A stretch of 64,000 nucleotides of DNA from Paenibacillus piri (GTDB lineage: Bacteria > Bacillota > Bacilli > Paenibacillales > NBRC-103111). The position numbers and the translations under genes are program-made. The notes beneath the pieces are model-generated. The model worked only from the letters and a program-made list of their open reading frames with translations. It was not told the DNA's origin and searched no databases. Shown here one piece after another: positions 29,152 to 37,697 of this stretch (its first letter is position 1; every line of letters begins with the position of its first letter). Where the stretch lies: NCBI RefSeq assembly GCF_004354045.1, contig NZ_SMRT01000005.1:196513-260512 (forward strand). The letters run 5' to 3'.

Positions 29152-29180
29152 TCATGCTCCTCCTCCAAAACCCATATAAA
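29151..29180 (+). promoter_or_regulatory. Candidate sigma-E promoter for spoVID
   Basis: GTCATGCT (29151-29158), 14-bp spacer, CATATAAA (29173-29180). This is close to the sigma-E pattern (GTCATATT, 13-15 bp, CATACAAT), and spoVID is a mother-cell gene under sigma-E in Bacillus subtilis. It overlaps the end of the preceding gene. Confidence 0.45.
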
Positions 29181-29247
29181 TTAATAGACAAGTGAAATTA
29201 ACTATCCAAAATCGTTGCGAGTTAGTTTCCGGAAGGAGGACATAACA

Positions 29248-30327
29248 TTGACCCAGCATCAAGGCGGATTGAGATTCGATATTTATGAGCGGGTGCATTT
29301 GACTGAAGGGGTGGCGGGAATCAAGGAGCTGGAAGAAGTGGAGCTCGTTCCTCACATTCAGGTTTTGCCGCAGGGGGAGCAGGCGCTGTTAAAAGGGAAT
29401 TTGCTTTTGACCGGTACCTATATGGACGAGTACGATGCCGTAAACCGGACGTTGGAGCATTTGATACCCGTTGAAATTACGCTCCCGATGAACCGGGTGC
29501 AGAGGGTGGAGGACATTTCGGTCGAAATCGACAACTTTGATGTGGATTTGCTGTCGACGAGGAGCTTGAACATTACCGGCGTGTTGTCGCTAAACGGGCT
29601 TGAGTCGGTTTCCGAGTCGCCCGGCGAAAGCTGGGGAGAGGCGGAGGAAGAGGTTGTATTCGTCCACGAATCGCCGTCGCAGTTAGACCAGGACATTGAC
29701 CGGGACGAAGAACAGCAGCCGTCCGAAGAGAACGCCCATTTCGAGAATAGTTCGACGCTACCGGTTAAATCCGGACTTAACGCACAGGCGCTGCGCGTCG
29801 ATTTTCCGGCCGAGGAAGCGCACGCGGTCAGTGCAGCCGTGCATACGTCGAATTCCGTGGACGCGGAAGCGGAGCATGTTGCCGCCCAGGCGGCCGAATA
29901 TGACGAACAGGCCGAGCCTGTGATGGCGGCGTTGGACTCTGCCCCGCCGGATGAAAAGAAGGAATTGAAAGTCGCGTTTTCCGGTAAAAGGCCGGAAGAA
30001 TCCAAGCCGGTATCGTCGAACGGACTGGCTTCGCTGCTTGGCAGCCCTACCGGCAAGATCGATGGAAAAAGCCAGGAGGAACCAGAGCAGGAAATGCAGA
30101 CAGTTTCCTCGAACCAAGGCGGCAAGCTGGAATGGAAAAAGCTGCTGCTCAATTCGATGAGCGAGCGGCAGGAGTTCAGGCGCGTACGGCTGTGCATCGT
30201 GCAGAAGGAAGAAACGCTCGAAACGATCGCCAAGCGGTATGAGCTGAACCCGCGGGAAATTGCGCTGTTTAACCGTCTGGGCGAAAGCGAGCTTACGGAA
30301 GGCCAGATTGTATATATTCCCAAATAA
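29248..30327 (+). CDS. spoVID: Spore coat encasement protein SpoVID-like
   Basis: SpoVID lies on the forespore surface and drives coat encasement by binding SpoIVA and SafA. The 359 residues begin with a compact beta-rich domain (RFDIYERVHL, ELVPHIQVLP, NLLLTGTYMDEYD), then a long acidic low-complexity linker (about 135-290). The end is a C-terminal LysM domain (RLCIVQKEETLETIAKRYEL...GQIVYIPK), the usual architecture. The start is TTG 29248 with AGGAGG 8 bases upstream. A SafA-like partner is encoded at the right end of the window. Confidence 0.88.
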   Translation: MTQHQGGLRFDIYERVHLTEGVAGIKELEEVELVPHIQVLPQGEQALLKGNLLLTGTYMDEYDAVNRTLEHLIPVEITLPMNRVQRVEDISVEIDNFDVDLLSTRSLNITGVLSLNGLESVSESPGESWGEAEEEVVFVHESPSQLDQDIDRDEEQQPSEENAHFENSSTLPVKSGLNAQALRVDFPAEEAHAVSAAVHTSNSVDAEAEHVAAQAAEYDEQAEPVMAALDSAPPDEKKELKVAFSGKRPEESKPVSSNGLASLLGSPTGKIDGKSQEEPEQEMQTVSSNQGGKLEWKKLLLNSMSERQEFRRVRLCIVQKEETLETIAKRYELNPREIALFNRLGESELTEGQIVYIPK

Positions 30328-30353
30328 GCTCAGCCGCAAAATTGCAGGATCGG

Positions 30354-30396
30354 CACCCCATCATCCCTTAACCGGGTTTGATCGGGGTGTTTTTTG
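30354..30396 (+). terminator. Intrinsic terminator after spoVID
   Basis: CACCCCATCAT pairs with GAT-c-GGGGTG, followed by TTTTTTGG. Confidence 0.85.
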
Positions 30397-30417
30397 GTTA
30401 TAATGATGGAATCTATA

Positions 30418-30465
30418 AGTTTCCAGCGGAGCTGAAGGATTCTGTCATTTCAAGAGCTAAGCCGC
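30418..30465 (-). repeat. R1 repeat remnant
   Basis: TTTCCAGCGGAGCTGAAGG, then ATTCTG and CAAGAGCTAAGC, follow the inverted R1 copy at 2898 with many changes. Only the TTCAGC/GCTGAA hairpin half is recognisable. Confidence 0.45.
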
Positions 30466-30518
30466 GGTCGCTCATCTTTGAATAGACTTCATAGCATCAT
30501 GAATAGGCAGCCACTGTA

Positions 30519-30548
30519 TTGACTCCTTGCTTAATGTTGTTTATCATA
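30519..30548 (+). promoter_or_regulatory. Candidate sigma-A promoter for the valS leader
   Basis: TTGACT (30519-30524), 18-bp spacer, TATCAT (30543-30548). It starts a transcript about 35 bases before the T-box stem I region. A second -10-like TATACT lies at 30558. Confidence 0.4.
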
Positions 30549-30585
30549 GGAATAATTATACTGTATCAACTTGGATAGGGAATAA

Positions 30586-30913
30586 TAGGCAGCCAACCCT
30601 TCAGAGAGCGGAATTGTTACGCTGAGAGGTTCCGCAGGATGTAACTGGCCGAAGTCGCCCTGGAGTTGCAGTGCTGACATGCATCGGGTTCTAACGTCTA
30701 CGGAAAGCTTGAATAAAGTCCGTACCGCTGGTTCTTGAGCGTCAGGCGCTGCCGGTCACAGCCGTTATCTGTTGAAGTGCCGCATGGCAGACCGGTTCCC
30801 CGTATGTACGACGAAGCCCGATGAAGGGTCAGTTGCGGAACGCTGCGCATTGCGGAATAAAGGTGGTACCACGGAAGCAGCTCCTTTCGTCCTTTGCGGC
30901 GGAAGGTTTTTTT
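30586..30913 (+). ncRNA. T-box leader controlling valS (valine specifier GUC)
   Basis: Stem I features include CAGAGAGCGG...GCTGAGAGGTTCCGC. The GAA-GTC-GCC context reads a GUC valine codon at 30654-30656. The T-box proper is AAAGGTGGTACCACGG (30859-30874), whose GGTGGTACC bulge pairs with an uncharged tRNA 3' end. A terminator stem with CTTTCGTCC/GGCGGAAG arms follows, then TTTTTTT (30882-30913). Uncharged tRNA-Val should stabilise the antiterminator and allow valS transcription. Specifier assignment rests on the GAA context only. Confidence 0.88.
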
Positions 30914-30955
30914 GTTGTTTAGGAAATTATGCGCAGCATATTTCCGTGCATAATC

Positions 30956-31064
30956 GGGGGCTCCCCCAAAAGTAAGGTCAAGAGTTGGTTGCACTCTTGA
31001 CGAAACCCGGTGGACACGGGTTAGCGGAATTCGCTTCAGAGCTTCATTTCACTTTTGGGGGACT
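30956..31064 (+). repeat. R4 repeat, full-length copy in the valS leader
   Basis: Terminal inverted repeats are CTCCCCCAAAAGT and ACTTTTGGGGGAC. Inside are three hairpins in a row: CAAGAGT-n7-ACTCTTG, AACCCG-n7-CGGGTT and AGCG-n5-CGCT. It lies between the T-box terminator and the valS ribosome site, so it is transcribed only after antitermination. Other members: 16022-16084, 56138-56226 and possibly 6676-6736. Confidence 0.8.
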
Positions 31065-31145
31065 TTGTTCTGTTCTTAGGAAGAACGGTGAACTCGCATC
31101 ACCACACTTCTGGACATAAGTAGAATTAATGGAGGTAGTTCAGAC

Positions 31146-33803
31146 ATGGAAGAACTAAAAACGACGCAAATGCCGACAACCTACGATCCGAAGGAAGCGG
31201 AAGAGAAATGGTATGACTATTGGTTGAAAGGCCAATATTTTAAAGCGGGTCAGCGTCCCGGCGCCGAAACCTATACCATTGTCATTCCGCCGCCGAACGT
31301 GACGGGTATGCTCCATATCGGTCATGCGCTGGACTGCACCCTGCAGGACATTATGATCCGTACCAAAAGGATGCAGGGCTTCGACACGCTGTGGCTTCCC
31401 GGCTCCGACCATGCGGGCATCGCAACGCAAACGAGAGTCGAGCAAAAGCTGCGTGAATCGGGTGTAAGCCGTTACGATTTGGGCCGCGAGAAATTTCTGG
31501 AAAAAGTATGGGAATGGAAGGAGCAGTATCTGGAATCGATCCATGAGCAGTGGGCGAAAATGGGCTTCTCCCTCGATTACTCGCGCGAACGTTTTACTTT
31601 GGATGAAGGCTTGTCCAAGGCGGTTCGCGAAGTATTCGTCAAGCTGTATGAAAAAGGTCTTATTTACCGCGGCAGCTACATCATAAACTGGGACCCGGCG
31701 GCTCGCACGGCATTATCCGACATTGAAGTGGAATACAAGGAGGTGCAGGGCAGCCTGTACCATCTCAAATATCCGGTGAAAGACAGCAGCGAGTTTATAA
31801 TTGTCGCCACAACGCGTCCTGAAACGATGCTGGGCGATACGGCGGTAGCGGTTCATCCGGAGGATGAGCGCTATAAGCACCTGATCGGAAAAGTGCTGGT
31901 GCTGCCGATTATCGGTCGTGAAATTCCGATCGTAGGCGATGAATATGTCGAGAAAGAATTCGGGAGCGGAGCGGTTAAAATTACGCCGGCGCATGACCCG
32001 AACGACTTTGAGGTAGGCAAACGGCATGACCTCCCGCAGGTGCTGGTTATGGACGAAGGCGGGAAAATGAATGAAAATGCCGGCAAATACAACAGAATGG
32101 ACCGTTTTGAATGCCGCAAGCAGATCGTAGCCGATATGAAGGAGTCGGGCGTGCTCGTCAAAATCGAGGAGCATGTTCACCAGGTCGGCCATAGCGAGCG
32201 GAGCGGAGCGGTTGTCGAGCCGTATTTGTCGACGCAATGGTTCGTGAAGATGAAGCCGTTGGCCGAACGTGCGATCGCGGCGCAAAAAACGGGGGACGGT
32301 ACGAACTTTGTACCTGACCGGTTTGAAAAAATTTATTTGCAATGGATTGAAAATGTACGCGATTGGTGCATTTCCCGGCAGCTGTGGTGGGGACATCGCA
32401 TTCCGGCCTGGTACTGCAACTCGTGTAACGAGCTTCATGTGGCGCACGAGGCGGTTGAGACATGCTCTCATTGCGGCAGCGCCAGCCTGCGCCAGGACGA
32501 GGATGTGCTGGATACTTGGTTCAGCTCCGGCTTATGGCCGTTTTCCACGCTGGGCTGGCCCGAACGGACGGACGATTTGAAACGGTTTTATCCGACGGAT
32601 CTGCTTGTTACCGGGTATGACATCATTTATTTCTGGGTGGCCCGGATGATCTTTACCGCATTGGAATTCACAGGCGAAATTCCGTTTAAGAACGTGCTGC
32701 TGCACGGTTTGGTCCGTGATGCGGAGGGCCGCAAAATGTCCAAATCGTTAGGCAACGGCGTCGATCCGCTTGAGGTCATCGAAAAGTACGGCGTCGATGC
32801 GATGCGCTTCATGCTGTCGACCAGCTCGACGCCGGGGCAGGATTTGCGCTTCCGCTGGGAGAAGGTAGAGCAGGCGCGCAATTTTGCCAATAAAATTTGG
32901 AACGCCTCGCGGTTTGCGTTAATGAACCTGGGCGATTTCAAGGTTCAGGATATCGATTTGAGCGGAGCCTTAAACACGGCGGACCGCTGGATTTTGCACC
33001 GGTTGAACGAGACGGTTCGCGACGTGACACGCTTGATGGATGCGTATGAGTTCGGCGAAACCGGACGGCTCCTGTACAATTTCATTTGGGACGATCTCTG
33101 CGATTGGTACATCGAGTTCAGCAAGCTGTCGCTGTACGGAACCGACGAACAGGCGAAGCGGACGACCCAATCGGTTCTTGCGTACGTCCTCGACCGGACG
33201 CAGCGGCTGATTCATCCGTTCATGCCGTTTATTTCCGAGGAAATATGGCAGCATCTGCCGCATGAGGGCGAAACGATTACGTTGGCGCAATGGCCGGTAT
33301 ACGCAAGCCGCTTTGAAGCTGCCGATGCGGTTCGGGAGATGGAAATGCTGATGGATATCATCCGTTCGGTTCGCAATATCCGCGCTGAAGTGAATGTGCC
33401 GATGAGCAAAAAGGTCGAGCTGTTGGTGAAGCCTTCCGGTGAAGAAACGCTCGCTATTTTGAAACGGAACGAAGAATATATTCGCCGTTTCAGCAACACC
33501 TCGACGCTGGAAATCAGCCTTGATTTGATGACGCCGGATAAAGCGATGACGGGTATTGTGACCGGAGCGGAGCTGTACTTGCCGCTTGCGGGGCTGATCG
33601 ATATTTCGCAGGAGCTGGCCCGGCTGGAGAAGGAGCTGCAGACGCTGCACGGCGAAGTCGAACGGATCGAGAAGAAGCTTGCCAATCAAGGCTTTGTCGC
33701 CAAAGCGCCGGCCAAAGTCATCGACGAAGAAAAGGCGAAGCTGGCGGACTATGCGGACAAACGGGATAAAGTGATCGCGCGTCTCGCGGAACTGAGAGGG
33801 TGA
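31146..33803 (+). CDS. valS: Valyl-tRNA synthetase ValS
   Basis: This class Ia synthetase charges tRNA-Val. The 885 residues are full length. Motifs: the HIGH-type [32 protein letters not shown] of the editing domain, KMSKSLGNG, and the C-terminal coiled coil ([22 protein letters not shown]). TGGAGG lies 9 bases before the ATG. It is controlled by the T-box leader upstream. folC follows with a 5-base gap or a short overlap. Confidence 0.98.
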   Translation: MEELKTTQMPTTYDPKEAEEKWYDYWLKGQYFKAGQRPGAETYTIVIPPPNVTGMLHIGHALDCTLQDIMIRTKRMQGFDTLWLPGSDHAGIATQTRVEQKLRESGVSRYDLGREKFLEKVWEWKEQYLESIHEQWAKMGFSLDYSRERFTLDEGLSKAVREVFVKLYEKGLIYRGSYIINWDPAARTALSDIEVEYKEVQGSLYHLKYPVKDSSEFIIVATTRPETMLGDTAVAVHPEDERYKHLIGKVLVLPIIGREIPIVGDEYVEKEFGSGAVKITPAHDPNDFEVGKRHDLPQVLVMDEGGKMNENAGKYNRMDRFECRKQIVADMKESGVLVKIEEHVHQVGHSERSGAVVEPYLSTQWFVKMKPLAERAIAAQKTGDGTNFVPDRFEKIYLQWIENVRDWCISRQLWWGHRIPAWYCNSCNELHVAHEAVETCSHCGSASLRQDEDVLDTWFSSGLWPFSTLGWPERTDDLKRFYPTDLLVTGYDIIYFWVARMIFTALEFTGEIPFKNVLLHGLVRDAEGRKMSKSLGNGVDPLEVIEKYGVDAMRFMLSTSSTPGQDLRFRWEKVEQARNFANKIWNASRFALMNLGDFKVQDIDLSGALNTADRWILHRLNETVRDVTRLMDAYEFGETGRLLYNFIWDDLCDWYIEFSKLSLYGTDEQAKRTTQSVLAYVLDRTQRLIHPFMPFISEEIWQHLPHEGETITLAQWPVYASRFEAADAVREMEMLMDIIRSVRNIRAEVNVPMSKKVELLVKPSGEETLAILKRNEEYIRRFSNTSTLEISLDLMTPDKAMTGIVTGAELYLPLAGLIDISQELARLEKELQTLHGEVERIEKKLANQGFVAKAPAKVIDEEKAKLADYADKRDKVIARLAELRG

Positions 33804-33808
33804 GTGAA

Positions 33809-35194
33809 GTGAGCGTAACGAATGTTGCGAACGAGCTGCCGGACGGCAGCTTTCAAAGTGCGGAGCAAGCGGTCGATTGGATCGTTAATCTCGTGAAATT
33901 CGGAATGAGACCGGGTTTGAAAAGGATGGAAAAGCTGATGGAGCTGCTCGGCAACCCCGAGCGGCGCCTGAAATTCATACACGTGGCCGGTACGAACGGC
34001 AAAGGGTCGGTTTGCGCCTATTTGACCGAGGTGCTCACACAGAGCGGATATGACGTAGGCACGTTCACATCCCCGTATATTGAGAAATATACGGACCGCA
34101 TACGTTATAACGGACAAAACATTGCCGATGACGATCTGCTGCGCGTCGTGAACAAAATAAAGCCGCTTGTCGATCAGATTGCGTCGTCCGAGCTGGGGCA
34201 GCCTACGATGTTCGAGGTGTCGACAGCGGCGGCGATTGAATATTACGCCCGCGTCGCTTATCCGGACTTCGTCGTTTGGGAAACCGGGTTAGGGGGAAGG
34301 CTGGATTCTACGAACATCGTTTCCCCGATTTTGACGGTTATCACTAACGTAGGCCACGACCATATGGATGTGCTGGGCGATACGCTGGCGAAGGTTGCCG
34401 GTGAAAAAGCGGCCATCATTAAATCGGGCGTACCCGTCGTCAGCGCAGTGGCGCAGCCGGAAGTAATCGAAACCGTCGAGCGCAGGGCGGCAGAGCAGCA
34501 CAGCACGCTTTATTTGATGAACCGGCAGTTTCGTATTGAGTCTGTAGCTTCAATGGAAAACGATCAAACTTTCCATTTCTCCGGTCCGTACCGGAATATC
34601 CGCGATGTTGGCATTACGATGAACGGCAGCCACCAGCTGGAAAATGCGGCTGTGGCGCTCATGGCGATCGAGCTGCTCCGCCAGTATTATGCGCTGATCG
34701 TGGAAGACGACGTGCTGATGCAGGCAATGAAGGCTACGAAATGGGCGGGAAGGCTGGAAATGATCAGTGGACAGCCGCGTATTTTGATTGATGGCGCCCA
34801 CAACCCCGAAGGGGGGGCCGCGCTGGCCCGCACACTACGGGAAACGTACCGATACGATAAGCTACATTTTATGATGGGAATGCTGGCAACAAAGAATCAT
34901 TCCGGTTATTTGCGGCATATACTACCATTGGTGAATACTCTCATCCTGACAGAACCCGATTGGCATAAAAAGGAAGATGCCTCGCGTCTTGCCGATTTGT
35001 CCAAATCCATATTAAATGAACTCGGCCGTTCCGACGTGGATGTGATCGTTGAACCTGGCTGGAAGACAGCGCTTGAGCGGTTGCAAAGCATAACCGGGCA
35101 GGACGATTTGGCTGTCGTATCCGGCACTTTATATTTGATAGGGGATGTTCGTTCCTGGATCCTACATCAATCCGATTCTGAAAAAGGCTGGTGA
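33809..35194 (+). CDS. folC: Folylpolyglutamate synthase / dihydrofolate synthase FolC
   Basis: This Mur-ligase-like enzyme adds glutamates to folates. The 461 residues include the P-loop VAGTNGKGSVCAYL, the TSPYIEKYTDRI loop, WETGLGGRLDSTN, TNVGHDHMDVLG and the C-terminal DGAHNPEGG. Start GTG 33809 has GAGAGG 9 bases upstream; GTG 33800, overlapping the valS stop, is also possible. valS-folC linkage is conserved in Bacillus. Confidence 0.95.
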   Translation: MSVTNVANELPDGSFQSAEQAVDWIVNLVKFGMRPGLKRMEKLMELLGNPERRLKFIHVAGTNGKGSVCAYLTEVLTQSGYDVGTFTSPYIEKYTDRIRYNGQNIADDDLLRVVNKIKPLVDQIASSELGQPTMFEVSTAAAIEYYARVAYPDFVVWETGLGGRLDSTNIVSPILTVITNVGHDHMDVLGDTLAKVAGEKAAIIKSGVPVVSAVAQPEVIETVERRAAEQHSTLYLMNRQFRIESVASMENDQTFHFSGPYRNIRDVGITMNGSHQLENAAVALMAIELLRQYYALIVEDDVLMQAMKATKWAGRLEMISGQPRILIDGAHNPEGGAALARTLRETYRYDKLHFMMGMLATKNHSGYLRHILPLVNTLILTEPDWHKKEDASRLADLSKSILNELGRSDVDVIVEPGWKTALERLQSITGQDDLAVVSGTLYLIGDVRSWILHQSDSEKGW

Positions 35195-35201
35195 GAGCGG
35201 C

Positions 35202-36587
35202 GTGAATACATCTGAGCACATCCATTTTATCGGCATTGGCGGCTATGGTATGAGTGCTATTGCCAAAGTCATGCTGGAAATGGGCTACCAAGTTTCGGGG
35301 TCTGATTTAGCGTGGCAGGAGTTAACGGAAAAGCTGGCTGCCAAAGGAGCGCAAGTGTTCATCGGACACGAGGCTCATCATGTTAACGGCGCGGATATGG
35401 TCGTTTATTCGACGGCTCTGCCCAAAGATAACGTGGAAATGGCGGCGGCCGAACAATTAAAAATTCCGATCCTGCACCGGTCGCAGATGCTGGCGCGGCT
35501 TATGAACGCCAAGAAAGGCATTGCGGTCGCAGGCGCGCACGGAAAGACGACAACGTCATCCATGATTGCTCTGGTGCTTGAGGAGTGCAGCCAGGACCCG
35601 ACCTATATTATTGGCGGCGAAATTATGAATGTGGGCAGCAATGCCAAAGCCGGTAAAGGAGATTGGGTTGTGGCGGAAGCGGATGAGAGCGACGGCTCTT
35701 TCCTGCAGTATCATCCATTGATTGCGTTGGTTAACAACATTGAAGCCGATCATTTGGAAAACTATAACGGCGACTTTGAAAATTTGAAAAAAGCGTACGC
35801 GCAGTTCCTAAGTCAAGTGAAAGAGGACGGCAAGGCGGTCGTCTGCAACGACGATGCGTATTTGCGGGAAATGATTCCGCAGATTAAGAGCGATGTCATT
35901 ACTTACGGCATCGATAACGATGCCGATTATATAGCCCGTAACATAGAGCTGGGCGACCGCAAGGTGCGCTTCGATGTGGAGCACCGGGGCAGTGTTATGG
36001 GAACCATTCAACTGTCGGTGCCGGGCAAACATAATGTGTACAACGCGCTGGCGACGCTTATCTCATGCATGGAGGCAGGATTGTCATTCCGGCAGGTCGC
36101 CGGCGCGATTACCGATTTCCGCGGCGCCAAGCGGCGGTTTCAGGTGCTTGGGGAGGTTGACGACATCCTCGTCATCGACGATTATGCCCATCACCCGACG
36201 GAGATCGAGGCAACGATCGGCGCGGCCAAGGTAACGGGTAAAAAAATTATTGCGGTATTCCAGCCGCAGCGGTACACGCGGACGTACTTTTTATTCGAGC
36301 AGTTTAGCCGTGCGTTTCCCGATGCGGACGAAGTGATTATAACCGATATTTATTCGCCGGCGGGCGAGAAGCAGATTGAAGGAATTACATCCGCAAAGCT
36401 GGTCGAATTGATCCGCTCCAACAGCAATTCTAATGTGCGGTATATCCCGAACAAAGAGGATGTACAGGCGTATTTGCTCGATCATGTGAAAAGCGGCGAT
36501 CTGGTGCTGACGATGGGAGCGGGCGATATTTGGAAGGCGGCGGACGGCTTGTCCCGCTCCTTGCAGCAGCGTGCTGCCTCAAAGTAA
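35202..36587 (+). CDS. murC: UDP-N-acetylmuramate--L-alanine ligase MurC
   Basis: MurC adds L-Ala to UDP-MurNAc in the cytoplasmic stage of peptidoglycan synthesis. It is 461 residues from GTG 35202. Visible: the N-terminal nucleotide fold HFIGIGGYGMSAIAKV, ATP site AGAHGKTTTSSMIAL, ADESDGSFLQYHP, NIEADHLENY, and C-terminal DDYAHHPTEIEATI. The start has only a weak GGTGAG site 7 bases after the folC stop, so coupling to folC translation is likely. Bacillus subtilis murC is elsewhere, so this is a lineage-specific arrangement. Confidence 0.96.
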   Translation: MNTSEHIHFIGIGGYGMSAIAKVMLEMGYQVSGSDLAWQELTEKLAAKGAQVFIGHEAHHVNGADMVVYSTALPKDNVEMAAAEQLKIPILHRSQMLARLMNAKKGIAVAGAHGKTTTSSMIALVLEECSQDPTYIIGGEIMNVGSNAKAGKGDWVVAEADESDGSFLQYHPLIALVNNIEADHLENYNGDFENLKKAYAQFLSQVKEDGKAVVCNDDAYLREMIPQIKSDVITYGIDNDADYIARNIELGDRKVRFDVEHRGSVMGTIQLSVPGKHNVYNALATLISCMEAGLSFRQVAGAITDFRGAKRRFQVLGEVDDILVIDDYAHHPTEIEATIGAAKVTGKKIIAVFQPQRYTRTYFLFEQFSRAFPDADEVIITDIYSPAGEKQIEGITSAKLVELIRSNSNSNVRYIPNKEDVQAYLLDHVKSGDLVLTMGAGDIWKAADGLSRSLQQRAASK

Positions 36588-36643
36588 GCTTGCCAAGCTT
36601 TTAAGCATTGGCGGTTGACGGACTGCCGCTGAAGGAAATGATG

Positions 36644-36687
36644 AAATCCCGGGAAACTCCATGAAAGGAGTTCACCGGGATTTTTTG
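36644..36687 (+). terminator. Intrinsic terminator after murC
   Basis: AATCCCGG-n-ACTCC pairs with GGAGT-n-CCGGGATT, followed by TTTTTG. It ends the valS-folC-murC transcript. Confidence 0.85.
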
Positions 36688-36689
36688 TC

Positions 36690-36870
36690 GATGCGTACGA
36701 AGGACAACCCCGGTGATAATTAGCGCAATACCGGAGGCGGAATATATGCGTTCAACGCCTCTTTCCAGATGACGATTCCGATGACGGCCCGTAAGCGCGG
36801 TTCCAACGCCGGACCCAATAGCATATGCGGTGCTTAGCGGGATTTGCCGCAGTCGTCGCCCGACCAGCTT
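36690..36870 (-). pseudogene. Remnant of a small multidrug resistance (SMR/EmrE-SugE) transporter
   Basis: The minus strand encodes LRQIPLSTAYAIGSGVGTAL, the SMR signature (IPLgTAYAvWtGIG). After a frame change GCC GTC ATC GGA ATC GTC ATC gives AVIGIVIWKEA. After a second frame change the reading returns to SGIALIITGVVLRTH, the SMR fourth helix. The N-terminal half is missing, so two frameshifts plus truncation make a dead gene. SMR pumps export quaternary cations. The call rests on motif order alone but is specific. Confidence 0.75.
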
Positions 36871-36928
36871 ATCGTTGGATTGCAGCAAAGAATCGGATGA
36901 ACCCGGCGCATTCGAAAGGATGTCGGGC

Positions 36929-37048
36929 ATGAGCTTGGGCGCTTTATGGATTCTCTCTCCGATTTTAGGAATGCTAATCGTATCAGGCGTTTTATACGTC
37001 TGGGAATTTTTCGAAAATAAACCTGGAGGGTGTGTGTCCGATTGCTGA
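36929..37048 (+). CDS. Possible 39-aa membrane peptide upstream of ferritin
   Basis: From ATG 36929 (GGATG nearby, weak ribosome site) the product is MSLGALWILSPILGMLIVSG, then VLYVWEFFENKPGGCVSDC. That is one hydrophobic helix and a short polar tail. Its stop overlaps the ferritin TTG start by 7 bases, which would couple translation. It partly faces the SMR pseudogene region. It could be chance. Confidence 0.35.
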   Translation: MSLGALWILSPILGMLIVSGVLYVWEFFENKPGGCVSDC

Positions 37049-37548
37049 ATGATAATTTAAGCAAAGCGCTGAACGACCAATTGAACTTTGAGTTTTACTC
37101 CGCCCACGTTTATTTGGCTATGGCTGCGTACTGCTCGGCGGAAAGTCTGGACGGCTTCGCCAACTTTTATATCGTGCAGGCGGAGGAAGAACGGTTCCAC
37201 GCGATGAAAATATATAAATTTTTGAACGATAGGGGAAGACGGGCCTACATTCAGGGGATGGGCGATCCGAAAAATGATTACAGCTCCATGCTGGATGTGT
37301 TCGAGCACGCCTTTGAGCATGAACGGATCGTGACGCAGCGTATATACGGACTGTCCGACCTCGCGCTGAACGAACGCGAGCATGCGACGATTCAATTTTT
37401 GAAATGGTTTATCGACGAGCAGGTTGAAGAAGAAGCGATGTTTGATACGATCATAAATAAGCTCAAACGGATCGACAAGGACAGCAATGCGTTTTTTATG
37501 CTCGACGCCGAGTTTTCCCAACGGGTATTTACGCCGCCGGCCCCCTGA
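37042..37548 (+). CDS. Non-haem ferritin
   Basis: This iron-storage protein forms 24-subunit shells. It has about 168 residues, one four-helix bundle with ferroxidase ligands: Glu in NFEFYSAHVY, Glu and His in AEEERFHAMKIY, and the later FEHERIVTQ and FIDEQVEEEAMF. It ends with the typical SNAFFMLDAEFSQR. I prefer TTG 37042 (product begins LLNDNLSKALND, as in relatives), with GGAGGG 11 bases upstream; GTG 37030 overlaps that site. No Fur or PerR box was recognised. Confidence 0.92.
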   Translation: MLNDNLSKALNDQLNFEFYSAHVYLAMAAYCSAESLDGFANFYIVQAEEERFHAMKIYKFLNDRGRRAYIQGMGDPKNDYSSMLDVFEHAFEHERIVTQRIYGLSDLALNEREHATIQFLKWFIDEQVEEEAMFDTIINKLKRIDKDSNAFFMLDAEFSQRVFTPPAP

Positions 37549-37697
37549 GAAGCGGCCGCTGAACTGCCCGCCAGCAGGTCAATATACGATTTTCTCAAAG
37601 CATGAACAGAACAATTGGACATGTCCGGTTGTTCTATTTTTTGGCTCTCTCTCATAGTCTAGTAATACGAAAATTGGACAAGAGGAGAGACGTAGAA

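Noticed and set aside
30588..30700. A second possible specifier codon (GTC at 30695-30697) in the valS T-box
   Set aside because: The GTC at 30654-30656 directly follows GAA, as in T-box specifier loops. The later one lacks that context. Both would read valine.
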